Below are positions 55,092-62,115 of a DNA stretch of 64,000 nucleotides, in pieces (the first letter of the stretch is position 1; the number at the start of each line of letters is the position of its first letter). The notes beneath the pieces are model-generated. The model did not search any database. It was not told the origin of the DNA and saw only the letters and a program-made list of their open reading frames with translations. A program made the translations under genes and the position numbers. The DNA lies in the NCBI GenBank assembly GCA_004010535.1, contig RQYE01000002.1, positions 124,001 to 188,000 of the forward strand, read 5' to 3'. The stretch comes from Coriobacteriales bacterium OH1046 (GTDB lineage Bacteria; Actinomycetota; Coriobacteriia; Coriobacteriales; Atopobiaceae).

Positions 55092-56180
55092 CTATTCCAG
55101 CGTTTCCGCGCACCGTGCGAGCAGGTCGATGATGGACAGGTGCTGTGGGCAGGCCGCCTCGCACCGCCCGCATGCGATGCAGGATGAGGCAGGGTTCCCC
55201 GTGCTTGCAGCCCGAGCGTACAGCGTGCGTGCGTGCTCTCTCCGGCCGTTGCCGAGCTGCTCGTTCATCGCCGAGAAGACAGCGGGGATGGGGATTTTTT
55301 GCGGGCAGCCCGCCGTGCAGTAGCCGCATCCGGTGCATTGGATGATGCCCGACGCGCCGAGAGCCGCCTGCGCTTGGCGGATCGTCGCGCGCTCTGCGGC
55401 ATCGAGGGGTTTGAAATCGCGCATGGACGAGAGGTTATCGGCCATCTGCCCGATGTCCGACATGCCCGAGAGCACGGCGAGCACGCCGTCGAGCGATGCG
55501 GCGAAGCGGATGGCCCAGGAGGCGGGGGAGGCGTCCGGATTCGCAGCCGCGAGGATCCGCGCAACCTCGGTAGGCGGATGTGCGAGCTTGCCGCCTTTGA
55601 CGGGTTCCATGATCACGATCTGCTTGCCATGCGCACGGGCGATCTCGTAGTTGGCGCGTGCGTGCACGGTGGGGCTCTCCCAGTCGGCGTAGTTGATCTG
55701 CAGCTGCACGAACTCCGCATCGGGATGCAGGGTCAGGAGCTCGTCGAGCAGCTCGGGGCCATCGTGGTACGAGAAACCCCAATGGCGGATGGTGCCCTCG
55801 CGCTTAAGCTGGCGTGCGTAATCCCAGAGGCCCATGCGGTCGTACTTGCTGCGGTTGCCCGACATGATGGAATGCAGCAGGTAATAGTCGATGTAGTCGG
55901 TTCCCATGCGCTTGAGGCTCGTCCGGATCTGCTTGCGTGCAGCAGCCTCGGTGGGAGCGATGGGTGCGTAGAGCTTGGTCGCGATGGTGAACGACGCGCG
56001 CGGATGGCGGCGCACGAGCGCCTTGCGCGTGGCATCCTCCGAACCCACATACACGAGCGCGGTATCGAAATAGGTGAAACCCGCTTCGAGGAACATATCG
56101 ACCATGGTGCAGGTTTGCCCGATGTCGGTCATGAGGCCCTTGCGCGGCAGCCGCATGAGGCCGAATCCCAGATTGGACAT
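55092..56180 (-). CDS. Aldo/keto reductase with C-terminal 2x[4Fe-4S] ferredoxin domain
   Basis: A 362-aa protein. Residues 1 to about 270 form an aldo/keto reductase barrel: 'FDTALVYVGSEDATRKAL' (catalytic Asp-Tyr region), 'IATKLYAP' (Lys) and 'HWGFSYHDG' (His). The C-terminus has two cluster motifs, 'CTGCGYCTAGCPQKIPIP' and 'CIACGRCEAACPQHLSI'. This fusion is common in anaerobes and couples reduction to ferredoxin-type electron transfer. The ATG at 56180 has 'aggagggtgc' upstream. Substrate unknown. A 41-bp inverted repeat lies between it and nrdG upstream. Confidence 0.92.
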   Translation of the reverse strand: MSNLGFGLMRLPRKGLMTDIGQTCTMVDMFLEAGFTYFDTALVYVGSEDATRKALVRRHPRASFTIATKLYAPIAPTEAAARKQIRTSLKRMGTDYIDYYLLHSIMSGNRSKYDRMGLWDYARQLKREGTIRHWGFSYHDGPELLDELLTLHPDAEFVQLQINYADWESPTVHARANYEIARAHGKQIVIMEPVKGGKLAHPPTEVARILAAANPDASPASWAIRFAASLDGVLAVLSGMSDIGQMADNLSSMRDFKPLDAAERATIRQAQAALGASGIIQCTGCGYCTAGCPQKIPIPAVFSAMNEQLGNGRREHARTLYARAASTGNPASSCIACGRCEAACPQHLSIIDLLARCAETLE

Positions 56181-56252
56181 GGCACCCTCCTGTTCCGCGT
56201 ACTCGCGCCTCGATTGTAGCGCTGCTTCCAAGAGGCGGATGCAGTCCCATCT

Positions 56253-56421
56253 AGACCGTACCCATGAGCAAATCGGAGTTGTGGGAAGATTTCAGGCGAG
56301 GCTGCGCGTTACAGGAGGAGAGGCGTCAAAGAAGCGCAGGTAGAAATGGTTCCCCGTATGACGGGTCGAGCGATGGGAGAGAAATCTTCCCACAACTCCG
56401 ATTTGCTCATGGGTACGGTCT
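56253..56421. repeat. 41-bp perfect inverted repeat with 87-base loop
   Basis: The left arm 56253-56293 and right arm 56381-56421 are exact reverse complements over 41 bases. The 87-base loop contains smaller potential hairpins (CTGCGC/GCGCAG and CCCGT/ACGGG). It sits between nrdG and the aldo/keto reductase, both on the minus strand. No transposase, target duplication or T-run is visible. It may be a non-autonomous mobile element or a structured RNA. Confidence 0.85.
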
Positions 56422-56432
56422 GCCCATCGTGC

Positions 56433-57158
56433 CTACGCGCGCCGGAATTCGAAATGCTCGAACAGATCGGCCACGCCTGCGGGCATGTCGGAGGGGAAAA
56501 CCGTCTCGTTGGGAAGCGATCCGTCCGTACCGGTGTGACGGTAGGCCTGAACCGCCCAGGTCCTCACGCCGCGCGCAGCCAGATCGCGGCCGATCGCCGC
56601 GATGTCGTCCTGCGACAGCAGGGCGGGATGCCAGGTGGTGCGTGCCTCCATATCCACGTCCGCCTCGAGGACGGCATCGAGGCTCGCGCGCGCGAGGGGG
56701 CCGGTGCCCGGTGCCAGCGTCACCCGATCATAGGCATCCCACGGGGCCTTCACATCGAGGCCCACCCAGTCAACGGAGGGAAGGATCGCGCGCAGGCGCG
56801 CGGGGAACGCGCCGCAGGTGTGGAGCCCCACGGCAAAGCCCAGCTCGCGGGCATGCTGCGCCGCGCCGATGACGTCTTCCTGCGCAAGCGGCTCGCCGCC
56901 CGAGAAGACCACGCCGTCGAGCAGGCCCCGCCGCGCCTCGAGGAACGAGAAGAGCTCTTCGGCTCCCAGTGTGGCGGCATCGCGCGCCTGCAGGATGTGG
57001 TTCTGGCAGTAGGGGCACCTCCACGGGCATCCGGCGAGGAATGCCACGCATGCGAGCCTCCCCGGCCAATCGACCGTGGAGAACGGCGTGATCCCCCCGA
57101 TGTAGAGCGGTCCGCCGCCGCCCCGGGAGGAGACGGCAGCGGAGTCGTGGACCGTCAT
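56433..57158 (-). CDS. nrdG: Anaerobic RNR-activating radical SAM protein
   Basis: A 241-aa radical SAM protein. The cluster motif CxxxCxxC is 'CPWRCPYC' (about 44-51), and 'VVFSGGEPLAQED' is the SAM 'GGE' region. In the order nrdD, glycyl tail gene, nrdG on the minus strand it must generate the glycyl radical on the NrdD system. It lies 12 bases downstream of the small glycyl gene. The ribosome site before 57158 is weak, so the start could lie slightly downstream. It is the last gene of the class III RNR operon. Confidence 0.92.
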   Translation of the reverse strand: MTVHDSAAVSSRGGGGPLYIGGITPFSTVDWPGRLACVAFLAGCPWRCPYCQNHILQARDAATLGAEELFSFLEARRGLLDGVVFSGGEPLAQEDVIGAAQHARELGFAVGLHTCGAFPARLRAILPSVDWVGLDVKAPWDAYDRVTLAPGTGPLARASLDAVLEADVDMEARTTWHPALLSQDDIAAIGRDLAARGVRTWAVQAYRHTGTDGSLPNETVFPSDMPAGVADLFEHFEFRRA

Positions 57159-57170
57159 GTTGCGAGGAAC

Positions 57171-57371
57171 CTAGTTCATGCAGCAGGAAGCGGGCTCGAC
57201 GAACTCGACGCGCTCGTGGAACTCGCCCTTCTTGCCGACATTGTAGAAGGAGACGGGGCGGTAGTAACCCATGACGCGGGTCCAGACCTCGCACTCCTGG
57301 CGCTCGCTGTTATCGAGCTCGATGCCGTCGATGACGACGCTGTTCTGCGTGAGTTCTTCCTTGTTGACCAT
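57171..57371 (-). CDS. Separate glycyl-radical domain of anaerobic ribonucleotide reductase
   Basis: A 66-aa protein. 'WTRVMGYYRPVSFYNVGKKG' (about 30-49) is the NrdD C-terminal glycyl-radical segment; G35 in 'RVMGY' is the expected radical Gly, and 'EFHERV' follows as in full-length NrdD. The main NrdD gene upstream ends after its zinc segment and lacks this part. The gene has its own ATG and a modest purine-rich tract. It is in the same frame as nrdD, separated by one TAG and 28 sense codons that use codons rare in this genome (AGA, ATA, GTA). The domain is therefore probably supplied in trans, or by stop readthrough. Confidence 0.85.
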   Translation of the reverse strand: MVNKEELTQNSVVIDGIELDNSERQECEVWTRVMGYYRPVSFYNVGKKGEFHERVEFVEPASCCMN

Positions 57372-57455
57372 GATGCTCTCTTTTCTCGCTACGGCTTCTA
57401 CTGCTATTCTTCCCGTTTTCGGCCGGGTCGTAACCGCTTCCGGCGTGTGGCTCCG

Positions 57456-59483
57456 CTAGGCGCCCAGTGCTTCCTGCTGCGTGCGCTTGGCCTGCACCAG
57501 CTCCTCGTCGCAGATCGGGCAGTAGCTGTGCTCGCCTGCGATGTAACCGTGCTTGGGGCAGATCGAGAACGTGGGCGTGATCGTGATGTAAGGCAGGCGG
57601 AAGTTCTCGAGGGAGCGCTTGACCAGCTGCTTGCAGGCCTCGGCGGACGACACGCGCTCGCCCATGTAGAGGTGCAGGACGGTGCCGCCGGTGTACTTCT
57701 TCTGCAGCTCCTCCTGCTCGGCGAGGGCTTGGAACGGATCTGCGGTATAGCCCACGGGCAGTTGCGAAGAGTTGGTGTAGTAGGGCTCCGCAGAGGTTCC
57801 GGCCTGGATGATGTCGGCGTAGCGCTTGCGGTCCTCGCGCGCGAAACGGTACGTGGTCCCCTCGGCGGGCGTGGCCTCGAGGTTGTACATGTGCCCCGTC
57901 TCCTCCTGGAACTCCACCATCTTCTCGCGCACGTGGTCGAGCGCGCGGATGACGAGCGCGCGGCCCTCCGGCGCGGTGAGATCGCAGGCGTCGTCGGTGA
58001 AGTTGCGCACCATCTCGTTCATGCCGTTGACGCCGATGGTCGAGAAGTGGTTGCGGAGCGTGCCCAGGTACCGGTAGGTGTAGGGGAAGAGGCCCGAGTC
58101 GATGAGGCGCTGGATCTCCTTGCGCTTGAGCTCGAGCGAGATCTTGGCCAGCGTGAGCAGGGAGTCGAGCTCCTTCATCAGGCCCGCCTCGTCGCCCTTG
58201 TGCTTGTAGCCCAGCCGTGCCATGTTCATGGTGACGACGCCGATCGAGCCGGTCTGCTCGGCGGATCCGAAGAGGCCGTTGCCGCGCTTCAGGAGCTCGC
58301 GCAGGTCGAGCTGGAGGCGGCAGCACATGGAGCGCACCATGTGCGGCTCGAGATCGGAGTTCACGAAGTTCTGGAAGTAGGGCAGGCCGTACTTCGCGGT
58401 CATCTCGAAGAGGAGGCCCGCATTCTTGGAATCCCAGGGGAAGTCCTTCGTGATGTTGTAGGTGGGGATGGGGAAGGTGAACACGCGGCCCTTGGCGTCG
58501 CCTTCGGTCATGACCTCGATGAACGCGCGGTTGATCATGTCCATCTCTTCTTGCAGGTCGCCGAAGGTGAAGTCCACCGGCTTACCGCCCACCAGCGGGA
58601 CCTGGTCGCGAAGGTCCTCGGGGCAGGTCCAGTCGAAGGTGAGGTTGGAGAACGGCGTCTGCGTGCCCCAGCGCGAGGGGACGTTCATGTTGTAGACGAA
58701 GCCCTGCATCTCCTGCTTGACGCTCTCGTAGGAGAGGCGGTCGGCGCGGACGAAGGGGGCGAGGTAAGTGTCGGTGGACGAGAAGGCCTGCGCACCGGCC
58801 CACTCGTTCTGAAGCGTGCCGAGGAAGTTGACCATCTGGCCCATGGCGGCGCCGAGGTGCTTGGGGGGCGCGGACTCGACCTTGTTGGGCACGCCGTTGA
58901 AACCCTCGTTGAGCAGGGTGCGCAGGCTCCAGCCGGCGCAGTAGCCGGAGAGCATGTCGAGGTCGTGGATATGCACGGCGCCCGAGCGATGCGCCTCGCC
59001 CACGGCAGGCGGGTAGATGTGGGAGAGCCAGTAGTTGGCGATGACCTTGCCCGAGACGTTGAGGATGAGACCGCCGAGCGAGTAGCCCTGGTTGGCGTTG
59101 GCGTTGACGCGCCAATCCGCACGGGAGAGGTACTCGTTGACGGAGCTCGTGACGTCGATGTAGGTCTCGCGGTCGCGGCGGGTCTGGCTGCGCTTCTCGC
59201 GGTAGACGATGTAGGCGCGGGCCGTGGCGAAGTGGTTGGCGGCGATGAGCGTCTGCTCGACGATGTCCTGGATCTCCTCGACCGTGGGGGCGGCGCCGTC
59301 GAAGCGGTGGGCGATGACCTTGCAGACCTGGCCGGAGAGGATGATGGCCTCGTCGGGGCCGAACTCGCCGGTGGCCTCGCCGGCCTTCTCGATGGCTGCG
59401 GTGATCTTGCTCTGGTCGAACGATGCGAGCGAGCCGTCGCGCTTGACGATGCTGGATGGATAGTGGTGGCTTGCTGACGGCAT
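57456..59483 (-). CDS. nrdD: Anaerobic ribonucleoside-triphosphate reductase, catalytic part without glycyl domain
   Basis: A 675-aa class III RNR. The N-terminal ATP-cone spans about residues 8-105 ('VKRDGSLASFDQSKI'). The body is typical NrdD, with the active-site Cys in 'MVRSMCCRLQLDLREL'. It ends in the zinc segment 'CPKHGYIAGEHSYCPIC' and then stops (TAG), without the 'RVxGY' radical segment that family members normally have next. It makes dNTPs from NTPs under anaerobiosis using formate. The ATG at 59483 follows 'gaggagg'. It is regulated by NrdR by inference, since two NrdR boxes lie 63-110 bases upstream. Confidence 0.92.
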   Translation of the reverse strand: MPSASHHYPSSIVKRDGSLASFDQSKITAAIEKAGEATGEFGPDEAIILSGQVCKVIAHRFDGAAPTVEEIQDIVEQTLIAANHFATARAYIVYREKRSQTRRDRETYIDVTSSVNEYLSRADWRVNANANQGYSLGGLILNVSGKVIANYWLSHIYPPAVGEAHRSGAVHIHDLDMLSGYCAGWSLRTLLNEGFNGVPNKVESAPPKHLGAAMGQMVNFLGTLQNEWAGAQAFSSTDTYLAPFVRADRLSYESVKQEMQGFVYNMNVPSRWGTQTPFSNLTFDWTCPEDLRDQVPLVGGKPVDFTFGDLQEEMDMINRAFIEVMTEGDAKGRVFTFPIPTYNITKDFPWDSKNAGLLFEMTAKYGLPYFQNFVNSDLEPHMVRSMCCRLQLDLRELLKRGNGLFGSAEQTGSIGVVTMNMARLGYKHKGDEAGLMKELDSLLTLAKISLELKRKEIQRLIDSGLFPYTYRYLGTLRNHFSTIGVNGMNEMVRNFTDDACDLTAPEGRALVIRALDHVREKMVEFQEETGHMYNLEATPAEGTTYRFAREDRKRYADIIQAGTSAEPYYTNSSQLPVGYTADPFQALAEQEELQKKYTGGTVLHLYMGERVSSAEACKQLVKRSLENFRLPYITITPTFSICPKHGYIAGEHSYCPICDEELVQAKRTQQEALGA

Positions 59484-59545
59484 GGGCTCCTCCTCGGCTA
59501 CGTTTGACCGTCCCGAATATGCGCTGTGATGCATGGCTGCAAGAA

Positions 59546-59561
59546 ACACAATAACTTGTGG
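59546..59561. promoter_or_regulatory. NrdR box 1 (acacaataacttgtgg)
   Basis: Matches the NrdR-box consensus acaCwAtATaTwGtgt at 13 of 16 positions. It is paired with box 2, whose start is exactly 32 bases away, the spacing usual for NrdR tandem boxes. It lies upstream of nrdD. Confidence 0.75.
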
Positions 59562-59577
59562 GAACGGATAAATCAAT

Positions 59578-59593
59578 ACGCAATATGTGGTGT
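59578..59593. promoter_or_regulatory. NrdR box 2 (acgcaatatgtggtgt)
   Basis: Matches the NrdR consensus at 13 of 16 positions and is phased with box 1 by 32 bases. The nrdR gene itself is not in this window. Confidence 0.75.
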
Positions 59594-59637
59594 GCGGAAC
59601 TAATCCGCGAACGGTAGGCGCACCCGCCTGCGCAGCC

Positions 59638-60396
59638 TCAGCGCTTCTTGCGGAAGGGCAGGTAGAATGCCCCGATCACCGCGAAGGACAGCACGGCGAG
59701 GAGCGCCACGTAAGCGTACCACTGCCAGATCTCGGTGAGGGCGAGGTTGATGGGCGTGCGGAAGGTGAAGAAGAAATTGGGGGTGTTCTCCACGGAGCGC
59801 AGCACCGTGCCCGTATAGGTGGGGAAGGCGAAGGCGGAGTTCAGGTAGATGGAGATGAGCCCGAAGGCGTAGAACAGCGCGAGGGTGGACCAGAAGTGCC
59901 GCGCGGAGATGTCCACCTCGCCGGAGCGTGCGATGTAGACGCCCAACACCACGAGCATCGAATGGTAGATGAAGAACTGGTAGGCGATGGGATGGGAAAA
60001 CGCCTGGTCGGGCGTGATGCCGTTGGTGAAGATGGAGGGCAGGAGGAGCGCCGCCGCAGCACCCGCGATGCAGGTGGGGTACATGAACGCGAGGACGGTC
60101 GTGCGCCGCCGCTCGCTTTCGGCGAAGCGCACGTAGAAGATCAGGAAGATCTGGATCGAGCAGAGGTGGAAGGGCAGATGGCGCCATTCCATGAACAGGT
60201 GCAGGGAGGTGCCGTCGGCGGAGGGCACCATCTGGATGTTGGAGAAGATCTTGATGATCTCCGAGATGGCGGCCAGCACGCAGGCGGCGGTGAGGACGCG
60301 CTCGATGGGAGCGGGGCGCGCAAGCAGGAGCCGGGAGGCGATGGCGATGCCGATTGCAGAGATGGAGAGCCAGATGATGTGCTGGAAGCTGAACAT
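59638..60396 (-). CDS. YwaF/TIGR02206-family integral membrane protein
   Basis: A 252-aa protein with about seven hydrophobic helices. 'MEWRHLPFHLCSIQIFLIFY' is the family's conserved helix (Arg, His and Cys), and 'FSHPIAYQFFIYHSMLVVLG' is another. It ends with a basic 'FRKKR' tail. Function of this family is unknown. It lies upstream of the nrdD control region on the same strand, and about 160 bases from the next gene, which is divergent. No ribosome site stands out, but the ATG at 60396 fits the family's N-terminus. Confidence 0.8.
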   Translation of the reverse strand: MFSFQHIIWLSISAIGIAIASRLLLARPAPIERVLTAACVLAAISEIIKIFSNIQMVPSADGTSLHLFMEWRHLPFHLCSIQIFLIFYVRFAESERRRTTVLAFMYPTCIAGAAAALLLPSIFTNGITPDQAFSHPIAYQFFIYHSMLVVLGVYIARSGEVDISARHFWSTLALFYAFGLISIYLNSAFAFPTYTGTVLRSVENTPNFFFTFRTPINLALTEIWQWYAYVALLAVLSFAVIGAFYLPFRKKR

Positions 60397-60558
60397 GCGG
60401 GCCCCTTCATGCCGACGGTGGCGCTATCACTCACATGATACGGGAGGGAGGGCGCGACGGTGTGCGCCTCTTCGCCGATTGGCACCGCGCGGGGGCCATC
60501 GTGCACGCCGTGAACGTGTTCGCGACGGGCCTCGCCATCTGGGCTGAGAACCCGCATC

Positions 60559-61398
60559 ATGCGCGCCATGGCCGATATGGACGGCACGGATGCGAGGGTA
60601 AGGGCCAGGATAACCTACGAGCATTTCGACGAGCTCGACCATATCGGCGGGATCGTTCCCGCCGAGACGTTCGCTGCGGCGTTTCGCGAGGCGTGCGAGG
60701 GCGCAGATGGCCTGAACCCGCTCGTCCCGTCCGATCTGCTTGCGCACGGCATCCACCGACCCTTCGGCTGCGAGCTCGCCGAGGTGCTGCGCGTCCAGAT
60801 CTTCCTGCGCTATGCGGGAAGCCCCCTGCATGCCGCCGATCTGCTCACGTGGACGCAGCTCGAGGAGACGGGCTGGGTGCGCGACTGCGTGGAGGAGCTC
60901 ATGGCCCATGCCGGCACCGCTCCCGCGTGCGATACCCGCGTCGTTTGGGTGGAAGACCAGCGGAGCTGCCACGAGCGCGCGGCCGCACGCTCCACGCGTG
61001 ACCAGGCTGCGAGCAAACGCGTGGTCAAGCTGGCGTTCTGGCTGAGCATCGCCTTCTATGTCGCGGCCTTCGTCTTCGAGCTCGCCTGCGGCGACCTTAC
61101 CAGCGCACCCCTCTTCCCCATCGATCCCGTCGAGCCCGTGCGCGCAGGATTGAAGATCGTGCTCGGATCGGTTTCCGCAGCCACCCTGTTCATCGGCAGC
61201 TATTACGACAAATCGTCGTTCTCGCGCGTGCATGAGGACCATATCAAGATGGAGCGCTTCTTCGCATGGGCCGGATCCCAGCTCGATGCGTGCGGCCAGT
61301 GCGCGGAGCTTCTCGAGCGCATCGCCCGCGAGGAGCTTATCGAGAACGGAAACTGGTACTCCTACCAGCTCGAAGGTGCACCCGATCCCGTGCTGTGA
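60559..61398 (+). CDS. Hypothetical membrane protein with SLATT-like C-terminal region
   Basis: A 279-aa protein. Residues 1 to about 155 are soluble and mixed. Two hydrophobic helices follow ('LAFWLSIAFYVAAFVFELA', and 'GLKIVLGSVSAATLFIG'). Then comes 'SYYDKSSFSRVHEDHIKMER' and 'IAREELIENGNWYSYQL', which resemble the post-membrane helix and C-terminal end of SLATT-type proteins. Such proteins are often pore or effector-like partners, but no nucleotidyltransferase is next to it, so that role is not supported. ATGs at 60568 and 60577 are alternative starts. Downstream is tRNA-Thr. Confidence 0.65.
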   Translation: MRAMADMDGTDARVRARITYEHFDELDHIGGIVPAETFAAAFREACEGADGLNPLVPSDLLAHGIHRPFGCELAEVLRVQIFLRYAGSPLHAADLLTWTQLEETGWVRDCVEELMAHAGTAPACDTRVVWVEDQRSCHERAAARSTRDQAASKRVVKLAFWLSIAFYVAAFVFELACGDLTSAPLFPIDPVEPVRAGLKIVLGSVSAATLFIGSYYDKSSFSRVHEDHIKMERFFAWAGSQLDACGQCAELLERIAREELIENGNWYSYQLEGAPDPVL

Positions 61399-61450
61399 GA
61401 AAGACATCCCCGTCGTGGCGCGGTGCGGAATGCGCTAGAATGGGCGGTGC

Positions 61451-61526
61451 GCCGGTTTAGCTCAGTTGGTAGAGCAACGGTCTTGTAAACCGTAGGCCAT
61501 CAGTTCGAGTCTGATAACCGGCTCCA
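61451..61526 (+). tRNA. tRNA-Thr (anticodon TGT)
   Basis: A complete 76-base cloverleaf. The acceptor stem GCCGGTT pairs with AACCGGC (61516-61522), discriminator T and encoded CCA end at 61526. The anticodon arm is ACGGT-CTTGTAA-ACCGT with anticodon TGT (codon ACA). The T arm has 'GTTCGAGT'. A terminator hairpin follows at 61540. Confidence 0.97.
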
Positions 61527-61539
61527 CGATTTTATGCGG

Positions 61540-61568
61540 GCCGCCGATACGCTCGGCGGCTTCTTCTT
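61540..61568 (+). terminator. Terminator after tRNA-Thr
   Basis: An 8-bp stem, GCCGCCGA (61540-61547) with TCGGCGGC (61553-61560), loop of 5, followed by TTCTTCTT. Confidence 0.8.
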
Positions 61569-61663
61569 GAGCGCATGTCTTTCGTGCCTTTGTTTTCCAG
61601 TAGGTCGCGTATGTCGATAATGGAAAGTAACAATTTAAATTAATAAAAAACAATAATAAATAC

Positions 61664-61691
61664 TTGACACGTGCTAGAGACACCATATAAT
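61664..61691 (+). promoter_or_regulatory. Near-consensus sigma-70 promoter for the fructose-type PTS
   Basis: Exact TTGACA (61664-61669) and exact TATAAT (61686-61691) with a 16-base spacer, in an AT-rich stretch. It lies about 78 bases before the IIB start at 61769. Confidence 0.8.
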
Positions 61692-61703
61692 CAAAATCAA
61701 TAA

Positions 61704-61729
61704 GAAACACGATTAAATAAAAGTGTTTC
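61704..61729. promoter_or_regulatory. Inverted repeat downstream of the PTS promoter
   Basis: GAAACAC (61704-61710) and GTGTTTC (61723-61729) form a 7-bp dyad with a 12-base spacer, starting 12 bases after the -10 box, so over or just after the transcription start. It is a possible operator for the DeoR regulator at 63316. Confidence 0.45.
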
Positions 61730-61768
61730 GGAATTATCACGAAAAAATTGAAGGGATTGGTGGGACCT

Positions 61769-62080
61769 ATGAAGCTCGTTGCAGTTACAGCCTGCCCCTC
61801 TGGCGTCGCGCATACGTACATGGCGGCCGGCGGTCTGAGAAAGGCTGCGGAGAAGTACGGGGTCGAGATCCATGTGGAGACCCAGGGTTCCATCGGTATC
61901 GAAGGAGAGCTCACGCCTGAGCAGATCGTCGAGGCGGATGCGGTGATCCTTACCAACAACATCGGCATCAAGCATGAGGAGCGCTTTACGGGTAAGCCGA
62001 TTATCCGTGTGGGAGCCTCCGATTGCATAGCCAAGGGCGGCTCCATCGTCAAGACCGTCATGAAGAAGCTCGGCAAGTAG
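61769..62080 (+). CDS. PTS fructose-type subunit IIB
   Basis: A 103-aa IIB of the fructose-like family. The active-site Cys is C9 in 'VAVTACPSGVAHTYMAA', and 'EIHVETQGSIGIEGELT' is the second conserved segment. It carries phosphate to the sugar via IIC. The ATG at 61769 is chosen over an in-frame TTG at 61748 because 'ggtggg' precedes it. It is the first gene of a two-gene operon with IIC; no IIA is present in this window, so IIA must be encoded elsewhere or further right. Confidence 0.92.
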   Translation: MKLVAVTACPSGVAHTYMAAGGLRKAAEKYGVEIHVETQGSIGIEGELTPEQIVEADAVILTNNIGIKHEERFTGKPIIRVGASDCIAKGGSIVKTVMKKLGK

Positions 62081-62115
62081 CGTCTCGGCAACCTTATCAA
62101 GAAGGGGGTAGAACC

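Noticed and set aside
56264-56872. A plus-strand open frame starting inside the 41-bp repeat
   Set aside because: It is Arg-rich, overlaps nrdG antisense, and has no ribosome site; the repeat is better read as a DNA or RNA structure.
57372-57455. Frameshift rather than split gene between NrdD and its glycyl tail
   Set aside because: The two parts are in the same frame, so no frameshift is needed; only a single stop codon separates them, and the spacer has codon use unlike coding DNA here.
56346-59477. A 1043-codon open frame on the plus strand opposite nrdD and nrdG
   Set aside because: It is antisense to two certain genes and composed of mirror-image codons (Val/Leu/Glu/Ala-rich). Long antisense frames are expected in such GC-rich coding DNA.
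60435-61001. A possible frameshift: another frame starting at 60435 reads plausibly for about 45 residues before the 60559 gene
   Set aside because: It becomes Arg-rich low-complexity further on, has no family match, and the 60559 gene is complete by itself. It remains a weak possibility.
60559-61398. A SLATT-type defence effector
   Set aside because: The resemblance is limited to the C-terminal region, and no nucleotidyltransferase or other defence partner is adjacent.
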